In this document: piece by piece, positions 37,001 through 45,395 of the stretch | Position numbering within the stretch: position 1 is the stretch's first letter | How the letters are laid out: each line of letters begins with the position of its first letter | Assembly: GCA_023423715.1 (NCBI GenBank) | Contig: JAFAFC010000034.1 | Coordinates: 1-64,000, forward strand | DNA from: Bacteroidota bacterium | GTDB taxonomy: Bacteria > Bacteroidota > Bacteroidia > Flavobacteriales > Weeksellaceae | Direction of reading: 5' to 3' | DNA length: 64,000 bases | Notes under the pieces: generated by a model | The model's input: only the letters and a program-made list of their open reading frames with translations | Databases searched by the model: none | Told to the model about the DNA's origin: nothing | Position numbers and translations under genes: made by a program

Positions 37001-37244
37001 CAAATTGATGGTTTTTTAGAGTAACAGTTGTCTGTAAAGGATTTGGAAAATTAATTACGTCATTATTGGAAGGATTACCAGAATTGTAAGCCATTGTAGC
37101 CGTCGCTGCTAAAGTTTGTCCTGTAGTAGGATTACTTGTTGAGCCTAGCATTTCCCAATCCGCCTTTGCTTGTGCAAAAGCATGAATGCTAAAAAAGCAA
37201 GTCATTACAAATAGTAATGATGTCTTCAATAGATTTTTGTTCAT
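34020..37244 (-). CDS. Cassette B giant exported surface protein (1074 aa)
   Basis: Signal peptide ends IHAFAQ. About residues 290-590 resemble a beta-propeller (repeats such as AVYLYDSGSTKIWDP, GKIYKYSGNGTNDTWQ, NIWKVPSSN). About 698-876 form a jelly-roll, carbohydrate-binding-like domain that ends GNGNDLAIDDISF, also found in giant C. A Pro-rich linker (APPPLPPIQAP) and an Ig-like domain follow. The last ~95 residues are the island module: KHGITMLKRAG, TVLESNTKGFVPTR, QEGMMVYDTTDKCLKIY, AWKCFNTQTCP. No Lys-rich RPPP gene precedes it. A 14-A tract lies 33-46 bases upstream of the start. Adhesion or glycan binding is inferred. Confidence 0.85.
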   Translation of the reverse strand: MNKNLLKTSLLFVMTCFFSIHAFAQAKADWEMLGSTSNPTTGQTLAATATMAYNSGNPSNNDVINFPNPLQTTVTLKNHQFDWSSQGRTKSNVIAGSGGTVLNNLGYLGTPSKSMYTSNGAAAGTGIDIANNQAFVINNYTAPLRQNKIPTLNRTYIGDLEITFNRPVNNPIVHLAGLGGNALNNLNFSTEFDLLSTNVRSASLSKLSGNDVMTVTNNQINNNATTMNGTNGAASGSVQVNGSGITTITFKMYLRGDKDSSSDNWASSDTAVTSTDGFTLSVSAVEDMGYIYVHKKAVSEVASVDFDYTLAGTSGSSFLNFKLNDKPDSVGNAFDLGNSHGSGEGQLWAVIQPNNNSQDVHVVTGTLYTRPVAAPNWIATTVTNARSVDGIGSGTAIYSDDLGAVYLYDSGSTKIWDPANHLGVKILDVASGGTGKVLAAVGDDGKIYKYSGNGTNDTWQVFTNVVPDLSGANPLKAYRIDVLPSTEDIYFIRTSGSGNIWKVPSSNPATATPTILYNTPSGGNAVSDNSRDIAVSNDGTVFSTYSEAIYWRSPTGNWVTSKMTRRLYGLTGGSGDQAWGINKNNSTLIEHSIYTKATAPVPAGEEAVWLDDERVRTNFIGNSIMIPVPAGTYKLSEIDNAAWNNNYINIYDPTNNSSYTLANSESTINVATGEVVNVVYTNALKNQVNVPNVCTTNYVVTFGGNASSPTNGPAINGFTSYHYRYDNNAADGYYIITKNNSGWWGGPPTTNLRDHSVDASGNPVNGYFAIFNASYSKDDFFRQTVTGLVPGVVYELAFWVADVGDKFNIRPNVTMGIFDPATGQEMATPINTGDISATQWKRYSAQFTATAATAEIYLRNNSVGGNGNDLAIDDISFAPAPPPLPPIQAPAGFTIMCSSKSSNPDQYQFTIANPGSSGTGVWSTDNTNLITINPTTGLATAVYGKTGTAEIIYRFTSNTGCMSETKLVVNIGNCVCNNPVTNFGTPNKTKHGITMLKRAGGNANQWPVNRPSAHTVLESNTKGFVPTRISKNDLETVKTITNPQEGMMVYDTTDKCLKIYSDGAWKCFNTQTCP

Positions 37245-37276
37245 AATAAAATTGTGTCTTAAATTCCTCTACTAGC

Positions 37277-37290
37277 AAAAAAAAAAAAAA
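37277..37290 (-). repeat. Homopolymer of 14 A/T upstream of giant B
   Basis: Fourteen consecutive A (plus strand) lie in the leader, 33-46 bases before the giant B start. Such a tract can change length by slippage and alter expression. It is the longest homopolymer I noticed in the window. Confidence 0.8.
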
Positions 37291-37348
37291 CAATTCCCTA
37301 CTTGTGCATGTACAAGAAATTGAATTCTATATTTTGCAAATGAGTGTG

Positions 37349-37356
37349 CAAATGTA
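37349..37356 (-). promoter_or_regulatory. Candidate -7 box of cassette B
   Basis: TACATTTG on the minus strand would start transcription near 37342, placing the 14-A tract and a 16-base near-palindrome (37301-37316) in the leader. No clear -33 box is seen. Confidence 0.4.
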
Positions 37357-37393
37357 CAAAAATTATTATTTAAACAGTTAGCACTCAAGTTAA

Positions 37394-37425
37394 AAAAGAA
37401 AAAAGCCTGCAAAAAATGCAGGCTT
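37394..37425 (-). terminator. Terminator of cassette C
   Basis: A 9-bp stem (37403-37411 with 37417-37425) is followed on the minus strand by a T-rich tract, about 20 bases past the partner stop. Confidence 0.85.
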
Positions 37426-37444
37426 AAAAAATTAATTTTAAAAA

Positions 37445-38005
37445 TTAAGGTTTCCAAAAAGACCATACTTTACCGTTAAAAACAGCAAGTTGTTTGCTTG
37501 TGGTATCATACACCATCATTCCCGGTTCTGGGTTTACGATGTTCAAGTGTGGACTTGGTACTTTGGGTAAAATCATCGCTTTGTTGGTATCTTCTAAAAC
37601 CAAAATTCCGGGTGTAGAAGTTGGTGTTCCGATACTGGCTTTAGCGCTGGCTTTGTCCGTTAACGGATCTTGTAAAGTTGTATTTACAACGCCGGTTGTA
37701 TTTACATTTAAAGTTCCATCAACATTCATGGTTTCGTTTCTTGTAAGATTAAACCAAGAGCCGTCAGCTTTTTTATACTTCATGATTTTATCATTGGTAT
37801 CAAAAACGATGGTTCCTTTTTCAGCACCTGTTACAGCTGCCGCAGAAGTTACCCAAGGAACAACAATTCCTTTACCTTGTCCCGCAACATAATCTCCGAA
37901 TTCTAAAGAAACAGAAGTGTTTGTTACGCTAGACTTGCCTATTGCTACTTGCGCAAATGCACAAGTAGAAAATAGGAAAGCTGATATTGCTAATACGTTT
38001 TTCAT
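37445..38005 (-). CDS. Cassette C partner: exported FWKP protein
   Basis: A 186-residue product from the ATG before the signal peptide (KNVLAISAFLFSTCAFAQ); the longer frame from 38062 overlaps the giant gene and is rejected. The mature start is QVAIGKSSVTNTSVSLEF. Two halves follow: GIVVPWV...KGTIVFDTNDKIMKYK and GILVLEDTNKAMILPKV...PGMMVYDTTSKQLAVFNG, ending KVWSFWKP. It is nearly parallel to the cassette A partner (AFAQVAIGK, SPHL, NPEPG) and sits 23 bases after giant C. Confidence 0.8.
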   Translation of the reverse strand: MKNVLAISAFLFSTCAFAQVAIGKSSVTNTSVSLEFGDYVAGQGKGIVVPWVTSAAAVTGAEKGTIVFDTNDKIMKYKKADGSWFNLTRNETMNVDGTLNVNTTGVVNTTLQDPLTDKASAKASIGTPTSTPGILVLEDTNKAMILPKVPSPHLNIVNPEPGMMVYDTTSKQLAVFNGKVWSFWKP

Positions 38006-38028
38006 TGTATTGAATTTTAAATTAAACA

Positions 38029-41000
38029 TTATGGACATGCCGGAGTTGAATAACAAGACCAAATTGTTCCGTTGTAGATTTTCAGACAGTTGTTGGTTGT
38101 GTCGTAAACCATCATACCTTCTACATAGTTTGCAGTGCTGATTCCTACAGGTTTTCCTGTGGTATCAAACTCTACTCTGTTCACAACGAAACCTTTTGTT
38201 TTCGCTTCTAAAGTTGTCCAAGAACTTTGTCTTACCATTGGCCAGTTTCCGTTTGCTTCTCCTGCTCTACTCAACGCTGTAATTCCATGTTTTGTTGGAA
38301 CATTTACACCTGTGTTGGTAGTTGGGAATTTATAACAGTAACCTGCAACTGTATCAATTGTTGTAAGATATAAAGTTGCGGTATCACAAGCTTGTGGAGT
38401 TCCGTTATCGCATTTTGTGTAAACAACTTGCGCGGTTCCTACAAAGCTCGCATCTGGTACATAGGTATAAGTTCCATCTGCTCTTAAAGTAACTGTTCCT
38501 ACACCTGCAATAGTTGTTGGGCTATCGATTGTTAATGCCGTTCCGTTGAATGTTCCTGCGGTAACCGTTGTTTGGTTATTTTCTGGATCTGAATCATTGG
38601 TTGTAACATTTCCATTCATTGTAGTTCCTTTAGGAGCAGAGTTCGCATCATCATTTGCATACGTTGTATTTCCTAATTCTGGATTTACCGTTAAGTAAAT
38701 GAATGCTGTATCTGTTCCACCATTACCATCGTTTGCAGTGTAGGTAATTGGATTTACAGTTCCTACAAATCCTGTAGCTGGAGTGTACGTATACGTTCCG
38801 TTTGGATTTAAAGTAACCGAACCTGCGTTAGAAACTGTTGCTCCCGCAGCATTAACTCCTGAAACCGTAAATGCAGTTCCTGGTGTTACGGAAGTTCCTC
38901 CGAAACTAATTGCAGAAACTGTTAAAGTGTTTCCATCTGGATCGCTGTCATTCGCTAATGCGTTTCCTGAAACAGGCGTATTCATTTCCGTTCTTGAAAC
39001 ATCATTAATCGCAACTGGATTGTCATTCTGAACTGAATTCGCTGGTGGAATCACTTGAATTTCTAATGTTGCTTTATCTTTAACACTTGTTCCATTGTTA
39101 ATCGTATACGTAATTGGAACCGATCCAATAAACGTTGCCGTTGGAGTAAAAGTATATGTTCCATCTGGCTTCAGTAACATACTTCCTGCTAAAACTCCGT
39201 TTGCATAGATATCTGTTGCCGTACCTATTTGTAAATCAGTAAGAGTTCCTGATGCATTGTAATATTGAGCTAATTCTATTACTTTTACTCCATTTGAAGA
39301 GTCATCATTTATAAGAATATCTCCTTTCACAGCTATTCCTTGTGGCGTTTGGTTAACATCATCAACTGCATCAATAATGTCTTTGAATACTCCAAAATTA
39401 GCATTAGTTACAGGAGCACCACTTACATCAACATTTAATTTTCCGTCTGGTGTACCATCTGTTCCCGGTCCTGTCCCTAGTTTTTCACCTAAGTTTGACC
39501 AACCTGCTGGTAAAGTCACTGCTGGTGGATTAGATCCTACCGTTGCTGTAGCCGTTGTAATCTGGATTGTATAAATACCCGCAGATGTTTGTGGGAAGCT
39601 GTACGTACCATTAGCAGCTACTGGAACTGTTGCAACAACTTTTCCATTATTTCTGTCGATTAACACCGCATTTAAAGTACCACCAAGGTTAGTTCCTACT
39701 CCATCAATTGTATTTGCTGGAGTTCCGCCTAAACCATTCGCATCATTATATACGTTACCCGAAATATCTTGTGGGAACGCCGTAAGAGGCAAGCTACAAG
39801 ATGCTAAATCTGAATATCCTTTAACATTTGCAACATCCGTAATGCTAAAATCATTGTTTAGCTGATAAATTTTATTAGGTGTACCTAAATAAATTTGTCC
39901 TGTCGCATTAAATGCAATACCAGTATACGTTTCATTATTATAATTTATTGCAGACTGCTGCAACAAAGCAATACTTAAACTTGCAACTGGAGTTGTAGGA
40001 AGTGGACCACTAATTTTGTACAAACTGTGGGTTGCATCTGTAGGATTTGGTTGACTACCATAAGCTGATGATAAAATCCAAAGGTTATTTTGACCATCAA
40101 TTGCAATATCTCCACTTACTTCTTTATTCTTAATCACAGATGGTACATTTCCGTTTTGATCTAAAAGATTATTTGTAATATAAGTCCATGTACCCGCTGA
40201 AATATTATAGTAATACAATTCCACAGCTTCATTTAACAAATAATATCCTGTTCCATCCGCAGTTACCACTCCTCTCGGTACAGTTCCATTTGCATGAGGG
40301 AATGTATAAGGTGATGGTAAAACGGCTTTTGTGTTTGTAATAGGATCATAAGACACGAATGTCAAAGGATTATTGCTCGTTTCGAAATAATAGAATTTCT
40401 TAGAAACAACACTGTACCCCAAAGCATTTGGCGAAACACCAGTTGTATTAGGGAAAGGAGCTCCTTCTGTTGCCGTTGCTAAGTTTACAGGGATAATTCC
40501 CTTTGTTCCTACGGTATAAATTACGTTAGGATCTGTACAAACTTGAAGATCGAAAACATCTAAAGACGTTAAATACAATGTCGCTTTATCACAAGCTTGA
40601 GGCGAACCATTATCGCATTTTGTATATATAACCTCAGCTGTTCCTACAAAATTAGCTTCTGGTGTAAATTTGTAGGTACCATCACCATTTAAGGTAACAC
40701 TTCCAACACCTGATATTGGAGACGCAGTTCCTAACGTTAGAGTAACACCCGTAGTATTAGAACCTCCAAAGAAAACACCACCTGTTACACTTGGTGAATC
40801 CCCTTCCGGATCCGTATCATTTGTTAATACGTTTCCGTTCATCGTTACACCTTTTGGAGCCGAATTCGCATCATCATTTGCAAACGTAGTGTTACCAACA
40901 TTTGGTTTTACCGTGATGTAAATATTTGCAGTATCTGTTCCTGAATTACTATCGGAAATGGTATAATTAATAGGATTAACATCACCTACAAATCCTGCTG

Positions 41001-44000
41001 CAGGAGTGTATGTATAACTACCATTTTGATTAATCGTAATTGTACCAGCATTCGCAACGGCAACACCTGCTGGATTTGTACCTGCAACAGTGAAACTTGT
41101 TCCAATGGTTATCGTATTTGCACCTTGTTTTGCTGCAGTTATTATTAAAGTATTTGCTTCTGGATCGCTATCATTCGCTAATGCATTATTGGTAACTGCA
41201 ACACCCGCTTCTGTAAATGAAGTATCGTCCTGAGCAATTGGTTTGTCGTTCGTAGATGAATTTGTAGCTGGAATAACCTGAATGGTTAAAATCGCCGCAT
41301 CAGTTAAACCATTTCCATTTGAAGCAACATAATTCACAGGAACTTCTCCTACAAACGTAGCGGCTGGCACAAATGTATAAGTACCATTCGGATTCAACGT
41401 CATTGTTCCTGCAGCGGTTGTTCCACCAGCAATATAAATTGTGGTTGCCGTTGATAATGGTAAATCAGTTAAAACACCTGATGAATTATAATATGTAGCA
41501 GATTGAACTGTTAATGCTCCATTTGTAGAATCATCGTTTGTAATCACATTTCCATTAACCGAAACGCCTTGAGGTGTCTGATTGATATCGTTTACTGCAT
41601 AAATTCTACAAACTTTAACAATAACTTTCGCCGTATCACAATTGTTTTTACAAATTTGGTATGTGATTGTATACGTTCCTTCTGGAGTTCCCGCTGGAAC
41701 GATTAAATTTCCATTTGCGTCGATGGAAACACCTGTCATCCCTCCATCATTCATAACAGTAAATGTCATCCAAGCATCATTAACAGGAAGTCCGTACATT
41801 AAATCGTTTGCACTAACATCACCTGCGATTCCACCTGTAATTGAAGAAACACAATTTGCAGAGAAATCATCATCCATTGCATCCATTAAACATGGATTAA
41901 TTGTCTTATCATAAGCCGATCCTGGACCTTGACCAACATCGTTTCCAATATCAAATGTTCCTGAATTTACAATATTTGGAACACCAAGGTTTGAAGGTAA
42001 ATTACCTACACCACCATTTGCAGCGGTATTAATTGCACCATTTGCTAGCAAGTGATCTGATCTTAGTTTTTCATCACCTTCAATGGCATCAGAACACCCA
42101 TCTCCATCCGAATCTAAATCTAAATCATTTGGAATTCCATCTCCATCAGTATCACAGACTCTTACGATATGGATGTCATCAATCGCGATATCATTACCAT
42201 TACCACCTTCTGAATCATTCATTAAAATGAATCGAATTTGTGTGTTATTTCCGGGATTGAAATCAAAAGAATATTGATGCCATTGCTCATCTCTAGCGAT
42301 ATTACCCGTTGAGAAAGCTTTAATTAAAGTTGTTCCATCGTTCGTTTTTATTAAAACTCGAACATTTGGTAAAACTCTATTAAAATTACCTTCATCACAT
42401 GTATTTTTTATGGCATCTACATTTAACGCCCAGAAACTTAAACGAACGGGCGTATTGGCAGGAACCGTAATTCCGCTTCTATTATAAAACTCTTCCGAAG
42501 GATTGTATGTTGCATTGAAGAATGCCATTCTACCATTGGTATCACCAGGTGTATGATCTTGGGTTAAGTTCATCCAAGCACATGGCGCCCAACTTGCGGT
42601 ATCACCAATACTATTAATAATGGCGTAAAAACCGTCATTTAATTGACCACCCGTACTTGTATTAAAATCCCAAGGAGTTGCCATGTAGGTGTAATTGGTG
42701 TAATTGGTTGTCGTTCTGCCACCAGTTCCAAAATTTTCAACAAAGAAAGGGGTAAATGCGGAACAAGCTGTCGCTTCATCTGTGTCTAAAATTCCGTCAT
42801 TATCATCATCTAAATCTACAACATCGGCATATCCATCTCCATCCGAATCTAAATAAACTTCAACCGTAATTGTCGCTGTAGAACAATCGGTAGGAATAGC
42901 TTTATTACAAATTTGATAAGTTAAAATATAAACTCCAGCTGGCGTTCCCGCTGGTATTGTAAGGTTGCCGCTTGCATTCAAAGTAGCACCATTCATCCCA
43001 CCGTTATTGGTTAAAGTAATATTTACTTGTGTTGTTGGTGATGTAATTAGTTGTTGATTAATCATATCATTTACCGTTACAACTCCTACAACTCCGCCAT
43101 TGGTATTGGTTACCGATGGTGTATTGTACCCATCATTTCTAGCTTGAATAGTATTACAACCCGTTGTTGATTGTGTAATATCAATCGACTTAATATTGGT
43201 AATACCATATTGATCTGTTAATGTCACGGTATAAGTACCAAAATCAGGAGCTGATAAATTGACTCTTGTTGGATTTTGCTGCGTAGATGTAAATCCGTTA
43301 GGACCAGTCCAAGCGTATGTTACACCACTTGTAATCGGAGAGGTAGCTTGTAAATTAAGTGTATTACCCACGCACAGATTGGTGCTTGTTGCAGTAGCTG
43401 TTAAAGCAGGAACATAAGGTACAACTTCTACTGCGGTCATTTGGAAATCGTCCCCGTTTACTCCTTGAGCAGCACTAGTAACTTTAAACTTTTCTGAAGT
43501 TCTTTCTGCTTGGAAAGTAATTGAAATTCTTTTCCATCCTTTTAAGGCTGATGCCTTATCCGCTGCCGTTAAATTTGCTAGTTGGATATAAGCATGTTCA
43601 ACACCGTCTGGAAGACCGTCTGATCCACCAGTTCTTAACCTTGTTCTAGGTACTGCAGGAGAAGTTGAACCTGCCGTTCCATCCAATGCATTTTTAACAT
43701 ACGCGTAGAAAGTATAATATCTCCCTACTTGTAGCCCTGTAATTGTATTTTGCCAGATTAAATATTCAGGATTTGCCCAAGGTTGATTACCACTACTTCC
43801 TTGTTCTGCTAAATACCCTTCACCAAAAGCGTTTCCATTAGAATATAAATAGGTATTACTAGGATTTACATTATTTGCTAGATCTCCAGGAAAAGGGATA
43901 ATATTTAATTGAAGTGCAGAACTATTTGGCCAAGTTCCTGACATTAAATTATACTTATTTAATCGTTCGTTCTGTGACGCAGAAAGACCAGGACAGTTGT

Positions 44001-44304
44001 CATGAGCTCTTATTAAACCTGTTGGAGAGTCAGCACAATGGTATGCCTGACTCCATAAATTGGAAGTTGTGTTTTGGCCTCCAATAGTTGTAGCTGGATT
44101 ACTTGTAGACACAACACCACCGCCAGTTGCTCCTCCCGTAGTTGCAAACTTACCATTCACGACAAGTGAGTTACCACTTGTATTGGGCGCTGGCTCGTAG
44201 CCCGTTGGTGGCGTTGTAGATGTTACTTGACTTTGAAATATTCCCACCGAAAAGACGAGTATCAAAGAAGTAATTGTTTTTTTAAAATTTAGAGTTTTTA
44301 TCAT
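38029..44304 (-). CDS. Cassette C giant exported surface protein (2091 aa)
   Basis: Signal peptide (ending GIFQS), then a lectin-like N-terminal region (to ~290) and an Ig/PKD-like domain. Two thrombospondin type 3 calcium loops follow (near 487-505, DSDGDGYADVVDLDDDNDG, and 718-738). Between them is a jelly-roll domain ending GNGNDIAIDDIHI, shared with giant B. Then come a cadherin/VCBS-like three-domain block (~902-1248), a propeller-like region (~1250-1500), an SdrD-B-like domain (~1511-1645) and a second copy of the three-domain block (~1644-1985). The C-terminal module is KHGITALSRAG, TKGFVVNR, EGMMVYDTTNNCLKIYNG, IWSCYSTPACP. It is probably a long calcium-stabilised surface adhesin. No type IX sorting domain is recognised. 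Confidence 0.87.
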   Translation of the reverse strand: MIKTLNFKKTITSLILVFSVGIFQSQVTSTTPPTGYEPAPNTSGNSLVVNGKFATTGGATGGGVVSTSNPATTIGGQNTTSNLWSQAYHCADSPTGLIRAHDNCPGLSASQNERLNKYNLMSGTWPNSSALQLNIIPFPGDLANNVNPSNTYLYSNGNAFGEGYLAEQGSSGNQPWANPEYLIWQNTITGLQVGRYYTFYAYVKNALDGTAGSTSPAVPRTRLRTGGSDGLPDGVEHAYIQLANLTAADKASALKGWKRISITFQAERTSEKFKVTSAAQGVNGDDFQMTAVEVVPYVPALTATATSTNLCVGNTLNLQATSPITSGVTYAWTGPNGFTSTQQNPTRVNLSAPDFGTYTVTLTDQYGITNIKSIDITQSTTGCNTIQARNDGYNTPSVTNTNGGVVGVVTVNDMINQQLITSPTTQVNITLTNNGGMNGATLNASGNLTIPAGTPAGVYILTYQICNKAIPTDCSTATITVEVYLDSDGDGYADVVDLDDDNDGILDTDEATACSAFTPFFVENFGTGGRTTTNYTNYTYMATPWDFNTSTGGQLNDGFYAIINSIGDTASWAPCAWMNLTQDHTPGDTNGRMAFFNATYNPSEEFYNRSGITVPANTPVRLSFWALNVDAIKNTCDEGNFNRVLPNVRVLIKTNDGTTLIKAFSTGNIARDEQWHQYSFDFNPGNNTQIRFILMNDSEGGNGNDIAIDDIHIVRVCDTDGDGIPNDLDLDSDGDGCSDAIEGDEKLRSDHLLANGAINTAANGGVGNLPSNLGVPNIVNSGTFDIGNDVGQGPGSAYDKTINPCLMDAMDDDFSANCVSSITGGIAGDVSANDLMYGLPVNDAWMTFTVMNDGGMTGVSIDANGNLIVPAGTPEGTYTITYQICKNNCDTAKVIVKVCRIYAVNDINQTPQGVSVNGNVITNDDSTNGALTVQSATYYNSSGVLTDLPLSTATTIYIAGGTTAAGTMTLNPNGTYTFVPAATFVGEVPVNYVASNGNGLTDAAILTIQVIPATNSSTNDKPIAQDDTSFTEAGVAVTNNALANDSDPEANTLIITAAKQGANTITIGTSFTVAGTNPAGVAVANAGTITINQNGSYTYTPAAGFVGDVNPINYTISDSNSGTDTANIYITVKPNVGNTTFANDDANSAPKGVTMNGNVLTNDTDPEGDSPSVTGGVFFGGSNTTGVTLTLGTASPISGVGSVTLNGDGTYKFTPEANFVGTAEVIYTKCDNGSPQACDKATLYLTSLDVFDLQVCTDPNVIYTVGTKGIIPVNLATATEGAPFPNTTGVSPNALGYSVVSKKFYYFETSNNPLTFVSYDPITNTKAVLPSPYTFPHANGTVPRGVVTADGTGYYLLNEAVELYYYNISAGTWTYITNNLLDQNGNVPSVIKNKEVSGDIAIDGQNNLWILSSAYGSQPNPTDATHSLYKISGPLPTTPVASLSIALLQQSAINYNNETYTGIAFNATGQIYLGTPNKIYQLNNDFSITDVANVKGYSDLASCSLPLTAFPQDISGNVYNDANGLGGTPANTIDGVGTNLGGTLNAVLIDRNNGKVVATVPVAANGTYSFPQTSAGIYTIQITTATATVGSNPPAVTLPAGWSNLGEKLGTGPGTDGTPDGKLNVDVSGAPVTNANFGVFKDIIDAVDDVNQTPQGIAVKGDILINDDSSNGVKVIELAQYYNASGTLTDLQIGTATDIYANGVLAGSMLLKPDGTYTFTPTATFIGSVPITYTINNGTSVKDKATLEIQVIPPANSVQNDNPVAINDVSRTEMNTPVSGNALANDSDPDGNTLTVSAISFGGTSVTPGTAFTVSGVNAAGATVSNAGSVTLNPNGTYTYTPATGFVGTVNPITYTANDGNGGTDTAFIYLTVNPELGNTTYANDDANSAPKGTTMNGNVTTNDSDPENNQTTVTAGTFNGTALTIDSPTTIAGVGTVTLRADGTYTYVPDASFVGTAQVVYTKCDNGTPQACDTATLYLTTIDTVAGYCYKFPTTNTGVNVPTKHGITALSRAGEANGNWPMVRQSSWTTLEAKTKGFVVNRVEFDTTGKPVGISTANYVEGMMVYDTTNNCLKIYNGTIWSCYSTPACP
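38349..39372 (-). repeat. Three-domain repeat block in giant C, copy 2
   Basis: About 340 residues containing VDDVNQTPQGIAVKG, NDSDPDGNTL, PNGTYTYTPATGFVG and YANDDANSAPKGTTMNG. It aligns in order with the block at 40561-41597 and suggests an internal duplication. Confidence 0.8.
40561..41597 (-). repeat. Three-domain repeat block in giant C, copy 1
   Basis: About 345 residues containing VNDINQTPQGVSVNG, NDSDPEANTL, QNGSYTYTPAAGFVG and FANDDANSAPKGVTMNG, matching the block at 38349-39372. The two are separated by a propeller-like region and an SdrD-B-like domain. Confidence 0.8.
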
Positions 44305-44409
44305 CTTAAATTTTATAAATGTGTTATTTTTTATATGAAAACATTTTCATCATTTTAAATAATGATGACTGAATAGGATTTAAAACCCTAGTCAAAAAGA
44401 TTTTAGAAA

Positions 44410-44958
44410 CTAGACCATTGGAGGAGGCCGAATCGAAGCCGTTCGCAAATAGTAGGATAACTTGTAATTATTTACATAGTCTCTATTTACTGAAGTATGT
44501 TTTATTTGAAGTAAGAACGAAGCAGTATCAATTTTTCCTTCAATTGATTTTCCTCTTACTTTTTTAATAAAATGTTCAAGTTGATTGATTGCACACGAAA
44601 CGGTGCTTGATTTTGTCGAAAAGGAGTCAGAGCTTTTACCTGGAAAATAGGTGTAATTTATTTTCTTAGGATGCTTCACTGCATTCTTCTTAGTTTTCGT
44701 TTCTACAGCGGCAACGAGTTTTGTTTTCTCCTTCTTATTCTGATGTAAAGAATTTGTCTTGCATGTGGCGATTCGCTCATTATGAATTGATTTTTTTTCA
44801 TAAACGATAGTGCCCGCTACTTCTCCTTCATTAAAATACAAAGCATCACTTTGTACATAAATTTCCCCAACACTATTGCTTGTATTTTCTAATTTTTGAG
44901 CATCAATAAATTGAACCGAAAAGAGTAAAAGTATAAATACAAGAACTCCCTTCCGCAT
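44410..44958 (-). CDS. Cassette C small Lys-rich exported protein ending RPPP
   Basis: A 182-residue product from the ATG preceding the signal peptide (RKGVLVFILLLFSVQFIDAQ). The frame is open to 45081, but that part lacks signal features. The mature start is NTSNSVGEIYVQSDALYFNE. A Lys-rich middle follows (KKEKTKLVAAVETKTKKNA), and the end is YYLRTASIRPPPMV. It matches the cassette A protein in position, the EIY[IV] start and the R-PPP end, but overall identity looks low. It lies 105 bases before giant C. The function is unknown. Confidence 0.7.
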   Translation of the reverse strand: MRKGVLVFILLLFSVQFIDAQKLENTSNSVGEIYVQSDALYFNEGEVAGTIVYEKKSIHNERIATCKTNSLHQNKKEKTKLVAAVETKTKKNAVKHPKKINYTYFPGKSSDSFSTKSSTVSCAINQLEHFIKKVRGKSIEGKIDTASFLLQIKHTSVNRDYVNNYKLSYYLRTASIRPPPMV

Positions 44959-45208
44959 TCTATTTTGGAAGACAACAAAATCAATTAATTGACTGGAATT
45001 AGTATTTATTTTTTTCAAATCTGGTTGTAGTATTTTATCAAATTCCCATTCCCTAACTGGGAAAACGACTAGACATGACAATATTTACCTACACTTTTGT
45101 ATAAGTAAATTCGCTTGTAATTACGTGGGGTTTTAAGAATTTAGAATCTCTAGAAAGACTCCATTAAGAAGTAGTTTTTTTCATTCATTTTTTGTGTTTT
45201 TCTTTTCA

Positions 45209-45216
45209 CAAAGATA
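45209..45216 (-). promoter_or_regulatory. Candidate -7 box of cassette C
   Basis: TATCTTTG on the minus strand matches the consensus. Transcription would start near 45202, about 245 bases before the Lys-rich gene. The 18-base element lies about 70 bases upstream. The gap 44959-45395 otherwise holds only the element and the cassette D terminator. Confidence 0.45.
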
Positions 45217-45285
45217 GAAATAATTACTGACGAAAATTCATCGAAAAGAGAAAACTAATAAATTAGAAAGCAAATACAACAAATT

Positions 45286-45303
45286 TACCCTAAAAGGGGG
45301 ATA
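45286..45303 (-). promoter_or_regulatory. 18-base island element, copy 2
   Basis: TACCCTAAAAGGGGGATA (plus strand) matches the element at 30506-30523 at 17 of 18 positions. Both lie between the control region of an RPPP-headed triplet and the next upstream unit. Confidence 0.55.
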
Positions 45304-45345
45304 CTGTCACGAAGTAAAAACACCCAATTGATAATCGTAATCTAT

Positions 45346-45378
45346 TATAAAAAAAGTCACCAAATTTCGGTGACTTTT
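45346..45378 (-). terminator. Terminator of cassette D
   Basis: A 10-bp stem (45352-45361 with 45369-45378) is followed by a T-rich tract on the minus strand, directly past the partner stop. Confidence 0.85.
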
Positions 45379-45395
45379 ATAAAAAATATTAGATT

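Noticed and set aside
38349..41597. CRISPR-like repeats
   Set aside because: The repetition is at protein-domain level in one long reading frame, with no short identical repeats and spacers.
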